NCBI RefSeq assembly: GCF_022538115.1
Contig: NZ_JAKZAL010000014.1
Span: 62,001-126,000 of the forward strand
Length of the DNA: 64,000 bases
Source of the DNA: Cognataquiflexum rubidum
GTDB lineage: Bacteria > Bacteroidota > Bacteroidia > Cytophagales > Cyclobacteriaceae
Reading direction: 5' to 3'
Every line of letters begins with the position of its first letter. The stretch's first letter is position 1. The position numbers and the translations under genes are program-made. Shown here one piece after another: positions 42,161 through 51,880 of the stretch. The notes below the pieces were generated by a model, which saw only the letters and a program-made list of their open reading frames with translations, made no database searches and was not told where the DNA came from.

Positions 42161-45100
42161 ATGGCTTTAAAAGACCTTTTCTTAACTACCGAGCAACTCA
42201 CCCAAATTGAAGACATGGAGTCTTCCCTGATTCGTCGCAAACAAAGGAGTTCTGTAGCAGGATACCTGACGGTGATTTTTGGGGTATTACAGGTGATTTT
42301 GCTGATTTTGGAAAAAGGTCAGGAGCTTTTTCTTTGGGGACTACAATGGAAAGATTTTCTCGATTTTTTCTCAAGTCCCTTTCAGGTAATTTTCCTTGTG
42401 CTTTTTCTTTTTTCTGCTGCGTACTTTTTTTTGGCCAGATATTCAGGAATGCTGCTTCAGGAATCCAAAGAGCCCTTTAGATATACATTTTGGATTGATG
42501 GTTTTCAATACTTTGAACCGGATCAAAAGGGTTCATCATTTTGCAAAGGTGCTGATCTTTTGAGTCTTTACCTTCACAGAGACTTGATGGAAATGCTAAA
42601 TGAAAGGATCAAAAGGTTTTCGATTTTGGTGAAAGAAACCAATGCAGATGAAAAACAAAGAATAGCCTCAAAAAACAGGAAATCCTCCCATATCCATGTA
42701 CATGGATCATTTGCCATAAGAGAGGATTTGGAAGGAAACTTATTGGTCCAAGTCAGCCCTATGATCAGAATTGGGGCGGAGGATAATCCCTCCACTTTGG
42801 CAAGTCCGGTCAGATACAGAATTGCAGACCGAGGAGAGACTGAACCCGACCTTAGCCCTGCTGAATACAAACAGATTTTGGAAAGGGTTTATTCAAGGGT
42901 TTCTACAGAAATATATGCCAGAATAGAAGAAGATGTTAAGGAGAAGATCAAGCTTTTCCCTACGGCTTTTCTTAAAGCCCAGGCATTGTATTTTGAGGCA
43001 GATGATTTTGCAAAGTCCAACACCATCGATGGATATGAAAAAGCCATCGGACTATTTAAACAGTCACTGGATCTGTTTGCGGCAATTGGGATTCCATCGC
43101 ATTGGATTAAAAGGTTTGTGAGACTGAGGTGGAATTCCATCATCCACCATATCGATTTTAGGCATGCGTGGGCACAGGCTGTTATCGGATATTGTAAATG
43201 CAGGATTTTTAGAAACCAGCTTGCAGGCCAATCAGGAAGGAACAGAAATCCGATTTTCTCGTTGCCAGAACTCCTAGACCCAGTGATTGAAAATATCACT
43301 GAACTCTATATGAGGGATGGAAAAATCGGAGAACGAAATAAACTAAATTTTATTCTTCGCAGTCTTGAATTTGGCAATAAACCAAAAAGAAAAATCTCCA
43401 TAAGATATCGAAAGCATTCCGAGGTGCTAATGGATGCTTTTCTAGTATCGGCTATGGCTTCCTATTTTCTCAGTTCATTGGAAAAAGCTAAGGCTAATCT
43501 TGAATGGATCGAGGCAATAGCTCCAAATCAAGTGACAATGAACCCAACCTTTCAGCTTGTCAAAGGCCTTTTGGAGTCGGAACCCAATATGAAGCTGATA
43601 TATTTTCAAAATTCAGTGGATCTGGATCGGAATTTTCAAATGTCAAATTGGTTCTTATCAAACCAATTGGATTTTAACTTTCGCAGACAGGGCGAAATTA
43701 CCATTGACAGAGCCAAACGGGTGATACAGGCATTTGAGAAGGTAATTGAAATCAATGCTGGAAATATAGCTTCATTGGGAGCTATTGCCAACTTATATTG
43801 GTTGGTTGGGGAAAATGAAAAGGCAAAAAAGACACTTACTGAAGCGATTGAAATCAAAGCTATTGCCGCACAGACTTTTATTGGAGAGCTCAACTATAAA
43901 CTTGCAAGGATTGCAGCAGAAGAAGGAGATTTATTGGATTGTAGGTCGAGATATCTGGAAGCTATGTCGGCCGATCCTTCAATGGGTTCGGCGAGTTTTT
44001 CCGAATTTGGCAAGTTAATCCACGACGAAAATGAATCTATCCATTCCAATATATTATTGCGATATGAAAAATATTGGAACTCAGTATCACTTCACCTTCA
44101 AACCATACAAAATGGATCAGATTTAGATTTTAATTTGATGCCGGAAACTGAAAACGTTTTTAATTTTTCCAAAGCATTTGTTCTCAACGATCTGGCTAAT
44201 GTATATCTTCGTTATTTTCATCTTTTTGGAGACCAATTAATGTTGCTCCAAGCCAAAGAGCTATATGAGGAAGCTAAAGATATCTGTCCCCAGATAGCTG
44301 TAGTTTGGACTAACCTCATCAATGTATATATCTGGATGGGAGAATGGGAAAAAACAATTCTTTGTTTTGAAAGAGCAAAACAAAGTGCACCTCATTGGGG
44401 CATTCTGGCGATCAAATCAATTCCTCATTTAATTTCAGCAGCTCTGGAAAAATTAGCAAAGGCACCAGAATTTAAAGCGAAGAAGGGTAACGATAGACAA
44501 CTAACTGATTCTAAAATTATTCCCCTAAAATTTTTGATTATAGAAGGAGGAAAAAGGGAAGTGAATTTAGATAAAAGTTTAAGCTTTGGAAATCAAAGTA
44601 TGAGATCCAAAAATAAAGATATTGTCATTTCCGATTTAACTCAATATGATATCTACAATAGAAAAAAAATAGGGTTAGATGAAAATAAAAGTAGAGAAAG
44701 TAACCAAAAAGAAGAGATAAATGAAAATGATAATATTGCACTGGAAGAGGCCAAATTATTATTTACAGAGGTAGAGAAGATAATTAAAAAACATACCCGG
44801 TTCTCTTCCCTTATGATAGAAGATTACGAGCAGTTTGCTGAATATTTAGTAAAATTACCTTTGGAACAATTTATTGAAGATGACTTTTTATTAATAGATT
44901 CTTTGATTTCAGTTTTATACCATTCGGAGATTGAAAGCAATCTGGATATTGTATTAGGTCTTTGCCAAAAGTATCAAAAAATTTATCCGCAAAATTTTGA
45001 TTCACTAAGGTATACAAATGACATCCTTATCAAGAAAATCTTTTTTTGGTTAATGGAGCAAATAAGTTTACTCGTAAGTAAAGCTTCCCCTGATTCAGTT

Positions 45101-47155
45101 TTTTCTACAGATGAAATGAATAATCAGCTTTTAGCATATAAGGAAAAAAAGAACAAAAGAATTTACATTTTTAAAAATGAGATTCTGAATACATCTGTAG
45201 AATTTCACAAAATCTTATTCAAGAAAATTCGAGTAGAAGAAAAAACAAAATCTGCACCATCAATAAATTTTGAAGGGACAGAATTTGACATTAATGAAAA
45301 GGTAATTGATATTTTTTACAGTTTAAACAAGGAGTTAGCTTTCTATCCAAACTCAAATTCCCACATTTCTAAAACTATAGGAACCCTTTTTGAGAGTTTT
45401 GAAAATAATTTTAAAAAACTACAAAGTCTGATAGAATTTTGGAAAGATTCAGAAAATGGAAGTTTCTTGAGTTTATACTGGTATTTTAGTTTTGAAAAGC
45501 ACAGATCTAATACTGAAATCCAACAAATTATCTCCAGAGACTCCTTTCAATCACCTGACTCAATTAGAAATAAAATAGGGAATGTGTTTTTTAGGCTAGG
45601 TATTTTTGGGGGAGGTAAAGAGTTTTTTAACCGCTCAGTAGAATTGTTTAATGAGGCCATTATTGCCAATCCGAGCGAGAAAAAGCTTGATACTTATCCA
45701 AATAAACTAAAGTATTATGCTAATTTAGGAATTGCCCAATTTTGGATTTTAGAGTGGAACAAATCCATTTTTTCCTTCCGTGAAGCTATCAAATCAGACA
45801 AAGGTCAAGCATATAAAAAAGTACTTGAAAAGGAACTAGCAATGTCAGTTAACCAAATTGGTAACCAGTATTATTCAAATTCAGAAAATGAAGATGCGAT
45901 CGATAACTGGTCACATGCGATAAAAATGGACGGGTCTCAAGGTGTGTATTACCATAATTTGTCTCTGGGACTGGAAAAAAGAACCCTTAACGACTATCCC
46001 AATTCCTTGGATGAAACAATAGAAGCGCTCCAAAAATCAATTGATTTGGATAGAGACTATGAACATGTCCGGCCCAAACTCAATCAATTAAAGAGAAAAC
46101 GGAAACTTCTTGATTCCATTGGGCATGAGCATCTGAAATTAAACCCAATTGTGAATCCCATTCTGGTGGAATACCATCCTTTCTTGGATCCATTGATTAT
46201 GAAAAAATCAGGAATTGAATTGAAAGATGAGATTACCGAAAAATTGAAGGAACTCAGAAGCAACATTAAATCCCGCTTTGGTGTACGGATACCGGGGGTC
46301 CTCTTTAGACATAATCAATACCTTCAAACCCAAGAAACAGTTAATATAAGTATCAATGAAATCCCCTTGGTCAGAAACTTTATTTACCCTGATAGGCTTT
46401 GTTGCATCTTGAAAGAGGAGGAAATCGGCAACTATGGTGATAAAATTGAGGCATTCAATCCTTTGGAAGACGGGAAATCATTTTGGATTCCAAAAAGTGA
46501 AATTTCAGAACATGCAGATATCGATTTCCTTGATCCAATTGAATATCTTTTCCTTTATCTTGAATTCATTTTTATAAGGAATTTTGGTGAATTGATCATG
46601 ATGGAAGACATCAGTATCATGTGTGAGACCAATCTTAACCCAGAAATAAAAGCAATTCTAAATTCACCGGATCAGGTTATTGGCTTGAGCAAAGTATGTA
46701 AGGCATTGCTTGTTGAACGCGTCCCAATAGTGGACTTTAAAGAAATCGCAAATTTTTTCATAAGCCAATTTGAAAACTCCTCCATAGAGGAAATCATTGA
46801 ATCCCTCCGGATCCAAAATTCAATTAAAATGAAACTTCCGGGAAATGACGTATTGGAGAGTGCAAGTTGGCTGGGATCAAAGTTCGAGGAGGTGTTGAAA
46901 AATAACCTCAAATTCACAGGCAAATTTCATTACCTCTCGCTCGAACCCCAGCTTTGTCAAAATTTATTGCTGGGTTTTAGAGATGGAGTTTTGGCACAAA
47001 ATCCCAAAGTCATCATCGTACCGGATCCCCGGATTAGGATTCACTTGAAAAAACTAATTGAGCTCGAATTTCCTGATTTGCATGTTTTGTCCCAAAGGGA
47101 AATAATTGGTGAATATTTACCTATACCTTCTAAAACCATAGATTATAAAGAATAG
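42161..47155 (+). CDS. Giant TM + TPR protein with C-terminal FlhA/SctV (FHIPEP)-like domain
   Basis: 1664 residues. Two TM helices (about 33-50 and 73-92) anchor it; the remainder is soluble. TPR-like helix pairs occur near 516-575, 699-745 and 1160-1310. From about residue 1348 to the end it matches the cytoplasmic domain of the type III export gate: SNIKSRFGVRIPGVLFRHN, LVRNFIYPDRL, VCKALLVERVPIVDF (near 1512) and PKVIIVPDPRIRIHLKKLIE followed by FPDLHVLSQREI (about 1615-1648). The multispan gate part of FlhA is absent. Residues about 780-1230 are unusually AT-rich in coding. Function unknown; no flagellar or injectisome gene is in the window. Confidence 0.82.
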   Translation: MALKDLFLTTEQLTQIEDMESSLIRRKQRSSVAGYLTVIFGVLQVILLILEKGQELFLWGLQWKDFLDFFSSPFQVIFLVLFLFSAAYFFLARYSGMLLQESKEPFRYTFWIDGFQYFEPDQKGSSFCKGADLLSLYLHRDLMEMLNERIKRFSILVKETNADEKQRIASKNRKSSHIHVHGSFAIREDLEGNLLVQVSPMIRIGAEDNPSTLASPVRYRIADRGETEPDLSPAEYKQILERVYSRVSTEIYARIEEDVKEKIKLFPTAFLKAQALYFEADDFAKSNTIDGYEKAIGLFKQSLDLFAAIGIPSHWIKRFVRLRWNSIIHHIDFRHAWAQAVIGYCKCRIFRNQLAGQSGRNRNPIFSLPELLDPVIENITELYMRDGKIGERNKLNFILRSLEFGNKPKRKISIRYRKHSEVLMDAFLVSAMASYFLSSLEKAKANLEWIEAIAPNQVTMNPTFQLVKGLLESEPNMKLIYFQNSVDLDRNFQMSNWFLSNQLDFNFRRQGEITIDRAKRVIQAFEKVIEINAGNIASLGAIANLYWLVGENEKAKKTLTEAIEIKAIAAQTFIGELNYKLARIAAEEGDLLDCRSRYLEAMSADPSMGSASFSEFGKLIHDENESIHSNILLRYEKYWNSVSLHLQTIQNGSDLDFNLMPETENVFNFSKAFVLNDLANVYLRYFHLFGDQLMLLQAKELYEEAKDICPQIAVVWTNLINVYIWMGEWEKTILCFERAKQSAPHWGILAIKSIPHLISAALEKLAKAPEFKAKKGNDRQLTDSKIIPLKFLIIEGGKREVNLDKSLSFGNQSMRSKNKDIVISDLTQYDIYNRKKIGLDENKSRESNQKEEINENDNIALEEAKLLFTEVEKIIKKHTRFSSLMIEDYEQFAEYLVKLPLEQFIEDDFLLIDSLISVLYHSEIESNLDIVLGLCQKYQKIYPQNFDSLRYTNDILIKKIFFWLMEQISLLVSKASPDSVFSTDEMNNQLLAYKEKKNKRIYIFKNEILNTSVEFHKILFKKIRVEEKTKSAPSINFEGTEFDINEKVIDIFYSLNKELAFYPNSNSHISKTIGTLFESFENNFKKLQSLIEFWKDSENGSFLSLYWYFSFEKHRSNTEIQQIISRDSFQSPDSIRNKIGNVFFRLGIFGGGKEFFNRSVELFNEAIIANPSEKKLDTYPNKLKYYANLGIAQFWILEWNKSIFSFREAIKSDKGQAYKKVLEKELAMSVNQIGNQYYSNSENEDAIDNWSHAIKMDGSQGVYYHNLSLGLEKRTLNDYPNSLDETIEALQKSIDLDRDYEHVRPKLNQLKRKRKLLDSIGHEHLKLNPIVNPILVEYHPFLDPLIMKKSGIELKDEITEKLKELRSNIKSRFGVRIPGVLFRHNQYLQTQETVNISINEIPLVRNFIYPDRLCCILKEEEIGNYGDKIEAFNPLEDGKSFWIPKSEISEHADIDFLDPIEYLFLYLEFIFIRNFGELIMMEDISIMCETNLNPEIKAILNSPDQVIGLSKVCKALLVERVPIVDFKEIANFFISQFENSSIEEIIESLRIQNSIKMKLPGNDVLESASWLGSKFEEVLKNNLKFTGKFHYLSLEPQLCQNLLLGFRDGVLAQNPKVIIVPDPRIRIHLKKLIELEFPDLHVLSQREIIGEYLPIPSKTIDYKE

Positions 47156-47181
47156 TCATTTGCCTGAACTTCAATCCGAGA

Positions 47182-48795
47182 ATGGTGGAACCGCATATTA
47201 ATATCGATTTGCTACTTAATCCTGATACCTCCAAAGGGATTTCAAAGGCTGAGATGGAAGAAATGGAAGTTAACTTCCAAATGTTTTGCGTCCAATTATC
47301 CAACGATATGGGAATTGGCTCTTCTGTTAATGTCCGGATGAAGAAAATACAAGACCAATCAGAATCTCTTAAAGTCAAAATCAATGGATCAGATTGTAGA
47401 TTAACTTATGGTTTTCGAAATATAAATTCAATAGATCCTGATTTTTTGAAGTCGGAAGTACCCAACATTCTTTTTCAAAACCGGGAAAGTTTTATCTCTT
47501 CGGAAATTTCTGATGAAATCCGAAAGGGTATTGATGAATACCGGCTGGAGAACAGGTTCCCAAATCTTTCCAGAAAGGAATTCAAGAACTATTTAAGGTC
47601 CTTTGTCAGGTATTTCTATTCAATAAAAAGAGGACTTCAGCCTTTGGAATCTGGAAATAGGGTTATTTTCAAGGACAAAGGCGAAGAAATATTTGAGCAT
47701 CTCTGCAATGATTTATCTTCCCTTAACCTCATTCTTTATTTGCCTGATGCCATAAAAAACAAGAAGAATAAGCAATCACTGCGCTTCAATGAGTTGAACC
47801 CATTGATGCAGGATGGCTTATTTTATGAGTTTGGAGTCCGCATTCCAAAAATGGAAATTAGATGGGCAGACACTGTTCCGGAAAGTCACTTTTGTGTTCA
47901 AATCAATGACCTTCGCTTGCCACTTTCAAAAGCAATCAGTGAAAATGAAATAGTTTCAGATATTTCTCATGATGAACTGATTCACAACCAATTAGAGGGG
48001 ATTCCCATTGTAAATCCTGCAAACAACAGGACTTTGAACCTGATTGCAAATAGGAAAGGATTGCAACAAACACTTGAAAAAAAAGGATTTTTGACATGGG
48101 ACTGGGCAGGTTATGTGATACTCATGGTGAGCGCAATGGTCAGGAAAAACCGATCGGCGTTTTGGAATTTGGAATTACAGGACTATGAAATCGAAAATTT
48201 AAGGCAAGTATATCCTAACATTGTAAAAGTCTTTTTAGAAAAAGCATCTCCGATTCTATTTGTAAAAACCATGCGGAATTTGTTGGAAGACCAAATACCA
48301 ATAAGAAACTTTATTGATGTAGTTGAAACTTTTATTTCGTTGGACGAGCCTATATTGGTTGATTCTGCTAAATACATCACCTTTATTCCTTATGAATTGA
48401 ACCCAATTTTATCAAGCCTAAATTCTAAATCATATTCAGCGGGGGATTGTGCAGACGCAATCAGAGTAAAATTAAAAAGATACCTATCCCATAAATTTTC
48501 CTTTGGAAGCAACAATTTAAACGTGTACTTACTTGAACCTTCTGTAGAGGATAAATTTTTGAAAAATGACTTAGATGAGGCAGATAAGAACGACATTTTT
48601 GATGCCATCAATGTTGAGCTATCCCATTATCATGATCCGGTTAATTTGCCATGTATACTGACAATGGTTGAAGTAAGAAGAAAACTTCAGGACCTCATCA
48701 AAATGGAATTTCCCGGCTTGGAAGTACTGGCATATCAAGAGCTATCGCCACAACTTAACATCCAACCTATAGCAAGAATTACATTGCTTTCATAA
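47182..48795 (+). CDS. FlhA/SctV (FHIPEP)-like domain protein without TM helices
   Basis: 537 residues, starting 26 nt after the giant gene. No signal or TM segment. The region from about residue 200 on resembles SctV/YscV: LFYEFGVRIPKMEIRW, HFCVQINDLRLP, the helical block YPNIVKVFLEKA, KTMRNLLEDQIPIRNFIDVV (about 363-382), and the C-terminal segment VEVRRKLQDLIKMEFPGLEVL, then AYQEL. The first 170 residues have no family I can name. The C-terminal domain of the previous protein and this one are distant paralogs, so they could form a mixed ring or platform as SctV does. That is inference. Confidence 0.8.
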   Translation: MVEPHINIDLLLNPDTSKGISKAEMEEMEVNFQMFCVQLSNDMGIGSSVNVRMKKIQDQSESLKVKINGSDCRLTYGFRNINSIDPDFLKSEVPNILFQNRESFISSEISDEIRKGIDEYRLENRFPNLSRKEFKNYLRSFVRYFYSIKRGLQPLESGNRVIFKDKGEEIFEHLCNDLSSLNLILYLPDAIKNKKNKQSLRFNELNPLMQDGLFYEFGVRIPKMEIRWADTVPESHFCVQINDLRLPLSKAISENEIVSDISHDELIHNQLEGIPIVNPANNRTLNLIANRKGLQQTLEKKGFLTWDWAGYVILMVSAMVRKNRSAFWNLELQDYEIENLRQVYPNIVKVFLEKASPILFVKTMRNLLEDQIPIRNFIDVVETFISLDEPILVDSAKYITFIPYELNPILSSLNSKSYSAGDCADAIRVKLKRYLSHKFSFGSNNLNVYLLEPSVEDKFLKNDLDEADKNDIFDAINVELSHYHDPVNLPCILTMVEVRRKLQDLIKMEFPGLEVLAYQELSPQLNIQPIARITLLS

Positions 48796-48851
48796 GATAT
48801 CAAATCAAGTCTTTGAAATCCCAAAATCATTCCTGATTTTAGCAGCCTCAA

Positions 48852-48898
48852 ATCGGGATCTTATCCCGATAACCATCGGGACGATAGCTATCGGGAGG
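48852..48898. repeat. Cluster of short palindromes (CCCGAT / CGATAGCTATCG family)
   Basis: ATCGGGAT (48852-48859) / ATCCCGAT (48863-48870), CCCGAT / ATCGGG (48865-48880) and the perfect 12-bp palindrome CGATAGCTATCG (48882-48893). The same palindrome core appears inside the tRNA-derived repeat at 49031-49042. The family is common in Cytophagales genomes. Confidence 0.75.
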
Positions 48899-48925
48899 TT
48901 TGAAGCGCTGGTTATATTTATTTAT

Positions 48926-49000
48926 GGGATCTTAGCTCAGTTGGTTTAGAGCGCTGCTTTGACAGAGCAGAGGTCATGGGTTCGAATCCCTTAGGTCCCA
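48926..49000 (+). tRNA. tRNA-Val (anticodon GAC)
   Basis: 75 nt. The acceptor stem GGGATCT (48926-48932) pairs with AGGTCCC (48993-48999), including one T-G pair. The discriminator is A49000 and no CCA is encoded. The anticodon stem is CTGCT (48954-48958) / AGCAG (48966-48970) with loop TTGACAG, giving anticodon GAC at 48961-48963. The T-arm is GGG-TTCGAAT-CCC. All arms are intact. Confidence 0.95.
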
Positions 49001-49012
49001 CAATCTTTATCT

Positions 49013-49061
49013 GAGGTCATGGGTTCGTCCCGATAGCTATCGCGGACCCTTAGGTCCCACA
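49013..49061 (+). repeat. Damaged copy of the tRNA-Val 3' half, with an inserted palindrome
   Basis: GAGGTCATGGGTTCG and ACCCTTAGGTCCCACA match the tRNA 3' half exactly, but an 18-nt element containing the palindrome CGATAGCTATCG (49031-49042) replaces the AAT of the T-arm. It has no 5' half and cannot be a tRNA. Confidence 0.85.
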
Positions 49062-49071
49062 TATATTTCCT

Positions 49072-49119
49072 GAGGTCAAAGGTTCGTCACGATAGCCATC
49101 TTGGACTCTTTGATTCCAC
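49072..49119 (+). repeat. Second, more degenerate copy of the tRNA-Val 3' half
   Basis: Same layout as 49013-49061, including a diverged form of the inserted element (CGATAGCCATCTTGG), with point changes in the flanks (GAGGTCAAAGGTTCG, then ACTCTTTGATTCCAC). The 59-bp offset suggests tandem duplication of the first damaged copy. Confidence 0.75.
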
Positions 49120-49265
49120 TTTTTAAAAATCAAGATTAGGGCCAAGAGATAAGATCTCCTTCATTTTACCGACAATCCCCAATCTTAATTCCTTCAATCC
49201 ATTTCCTTTGCAGGGTTTTGCAATTCGCCTTATCTTACTGCCCTATATATTTCAAATCTTACCTT

Positions 49266-51791
49266 ATGAGAAAAATTTACGCTTTGGTTTTGGTGCTTTT
49301 CCTGACCACAACCGCCTTTGCCCAAAAAAGCCCCGAGGAATTTCTCGGCTATAAATTGGGGGACCGATTTACACCCCACCACCGTGTTGTGGCCTATTTT
49401 GAGCATTTGGCTTCCACCCTTCCCAATGTGAAGTTGGTATATTACGGAGAGACTTATGAACACCGCCCTCTTTTTGTTGCCATGGTTTCTACACCTGAGA
49501 ACATGGGAAAATTGGAGGATATCCGCATGGATAACCTCCGCAGAACAGGAATGGTGGAGGGAACGCCATCTACCAAAGTAGCACTGAACTGGATGCAATA
49601 CAATGTTCACGGAAATGAAGCAGTGGCCACTGAAGCCGCCATGATGACTTTTTGGCAAATAGCTGACCCAAACAATACTCAATCTAAAGATTGGTTGAAA
49701 AACCAAGTGTTGATCCTCGATCCTTGTGCCAATCCTGACGGAAAGGACCGATACACTGTTTGGTATAACCAAAAGCAAAACACTAGGTTACAGCCCGATC
49801 CACAGTCTATGGAGCACTCCGAACCTTGGCCGGGTGGTCGTCCAAACCATTATTTGATGGACCTCAACAGGGATTGGGCTTGGCAGACGCAACAAGAAAC
49901 ACAGCAAAGACTGAAGCTTTACCACGACTGGATGCCACACCTTTTTGTGGATTACCATGAGCAGGGCATAAACGATCCTTTTTACTTTGCACCGGCTGCA
50001 CAGCCTGTACATGAGCAGGTGTCTGCTTTCCAGAATGAATTTCAGACGATCTATGGCAAAAACACCGCAAAGAAATTTGATGAGCAAGGTTGGATGTATT
50101 TTACCAAAGAGCGCTTTGACTTGCTTTATCCATCTTATGGGGACACCTATCCCATGTACAGCGGTGCGATTGGGATGACCATCGAAAAAGGCGGTTCTGG
50201 ACGCGCAGGATTGGGAATGCTCAATGCCCTCGGTGATACTGTGACATTGAAAGAAAGAATTGAGCACACCTATACCGCAGGGATTTCTGCTGTGGAGGTG
50301 ACTGCTCAAAATTCCGCAAGGTTGACAGATGAGTTTGCCAATTACTTCAAAACAAGCAGCAGCAACCCAAAAGCAAAATACAAAAGCTTTGTCATCAAAG
50401 GAGACCAAAACCCGGAGCGTGTCAAGGCACTTTTGGCATTGCTTGACAAAAATAAAATCCAATATGGCTATGCCAAAGCAGCATCAGGGCTGAAAGGATT
50501 GGATTACAATACTGGAAAGGCAGGAACCTTTTCCGCTACCGAAAAGGATATTGTCGTCAATGCCTTTCAACCAAAGTCAGTTTTGACTCAGGTTTTGTTT
50601 GAGCCTGAGGCAAAACTACAAGATAGTATCACGTATGACATCACAAGCTGGGCTTTACCGTATGCTTATGGCGTGCAAGCTTATGCCATGGAGACAAGAT
50701 TGGATGCAGGAAAGAAATTTGAAAAAACGCCATTTGAACCAAATAAAGTAGATGGGACACCTTTGGCCTATTTCGCTCCTTGGAATGCTACCCAACACGC
50801 CAAGTTTCTGGCGGCTTTGATCAATAGCAAAATCAGGGTGAGGTATTCAGAGAAAGCCTTTGAAATAAATGGTCAATCTTACCCGATCGGTACTTTGGTG
50901 ATCCATAGAAACGGCAACCAATATGTCGCTGACTTCGATAAGAAAGTAACCGACATTGCTAATAAATTTGAGATTACTTTGGCTAGCAGTAACTCTGCTT
51001 ATGTAGACAAAGGACGGGATTTTGGTTCCTCGGAAGTGAAAGTTATCGTCGCCCCAAAAGTTGCCATCATGAGCGGCGCAGGCACTTCCTCTTTGAATTT
51101 CGGCGAACTCTGGTATTTCTTTGAGCAAGAACTTGACTACCCGGTAAGCATCCTGGATACAGAAGGTTTGGGAAGGTTTGACCTGAGCAAATACAACGTG
51201 ATCATCCTTCCTTCAAGTTGGGGCAGTTACCTTTCCGAAAACAACATGAAAAAAATGATGGATTGGGTTAGGGCAGGTGGTAAACTGATTGCCATCGAAA
51301 ATGCGCTGAATGCTTTTGCAGATAAAAGCGGTTTTGACCTCAGCCAATACGATACTGAGGACGAGAAAAAAGCTGCCGAAAAGGAACAAAAAGAAATTCG
51401 GAATGTAGAAAGACTGGAACCCTATCAGGAAAGAGAGAGAATGGGGATTTCTACCACTGCCGCCGGCGCTATTTATCAAGTGAAAATTGACCCAACCCAC
51501 CCGCTAGGATTTGGAATGGATGGCAAATTCTATACCCTGAAAAATAACGGTTCACGGTATGCCTATCTTGATAACGGTGTCAATGTGGGGATTATCCCTG
51601 ATGCCGAGGCCTATAGATTTGGCTATATCGGAAAAAAAATCAAACCAAAAATGCCGAAATCAATGGTGTATGGCGTAGAAAGCCTTGGCCGTGGACAGAT
51701 AGTGTATATGTCTGACAACCCAATGTTCCGTTCTTTCTGGGAATCAGGGAAATTGCTGGTAGCCAATGCGGTATTCTTGGTAGGGCAATAA
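49266..51791 (+). CDS. Secreted M14-family zinc carboxypeptidase, paralog 2
   Basis: 841 residues from ATG 49266, which gives a clean signal peptide (RKIYALVLVLFLTTTAFAQ, cut after residue 20). Zinc ligands are His115, Glu118 (HGNEAV) and the His of VDYHEQG. The substrate-binding segment LDPCANPDGKDRY and MDLNRDW follow. The second half carries a glutamine-amidotransferase-like domain with VIILPSSWGSYL, MDWVRAGGKLIAIENAL. The architecture and length match the protein at 13167, with clear sequence divergence. A probable extracellular peptidase. The gene ends in a chain of hairpins. Confidence 0.9.
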   Translation: MRKIYALVLVLFLTTTAFAQKSPEEFLGYKLGDRFTPHHRVVAYFEHLASTLPNVKLVYYGETYEHRPLFVAMVSTPENMGKLEDIRMDNLRRTGMVEGTPSTKVALNWMQYNVHGNEAVATEAAMMTFWQIADPNNTQSKDWLKNQVLILDPCANPDGKDRYTVWYNQKQNTRLQPDPQSMEHSEPWPGGRPNHYLMDLNRDWAWQTQQETQQRLKLYHDWMPHLFVDYHEQGINDPFYFAPAAQPVHEQVSAFQNEFQTIYGKNTAKKFDEQGWMYFTKERFDLLYPSYGDTYPMYSGAIGMTIEKGGSGRAGLGMLNALGDTVTLKERIEHTYTAGISAVEVTAQNSARLTDEFANYFKTSSSNPKAKYKSFVIKGDQNPERVKALLALLDKNKIQYGYAKAASGLKGLDYNTGKAGTFSATEKDIVVNAFQPKSVLTQVLFEPEAKLQDSITYDITSWALPYAYGVQAYAMETRLDAGKKFEKTPFEPNKVDGTPLAYFAPWNATQHAKFLAALINSKIRVRYSEKAFEINGQSYPIGTLVIHRNGNQYVADFDKKVTDIANKFEITLASSNSAYVDKGRDFGSSEVKVIVAPKVAIMSGAGTSSLNFGELWYFFEQELDYPVSILDTEGLGRFDLSKYNVIILPSSWGSYLSENNMKKMMDWVRAGGKLIAIENALNAFADKSGFDLSQYDTEDEKKAAEKEQKEIRNVERLEPYQERERMGISTTAAGAIYQVKIDPTHPLGFGMDGKFYTLKNNGSRYAYLDNGVNVGIIPDAEAYRFGYIGKKIKPKMPKSMVYGVESLGRGQIVYMSDNPMFRSFWESGKLLVANAVFLVGQ

Positions 51792-51880
51792 AACCGTTGA
51801 GGTCTTTTTTTGACCTCGATGGTTTTCATTCATAGCCTAAATAAAAATCTCCGAGGTTTTTGGAAACCTCAAAGATTTAG

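Noticed and set aside
49013-49119. Two extra tRNA genes after tRNA-Val
   Set aside because: Only the 3' half is present and the T-arm is interrupted.
41303-49119. The FHIPEP locus as an island integrated at tRNA-Val
   Set aside because: The genes lie on the 5' side of the tRNA, the tRNA-derived repeats do not flank them and no integrase is present.
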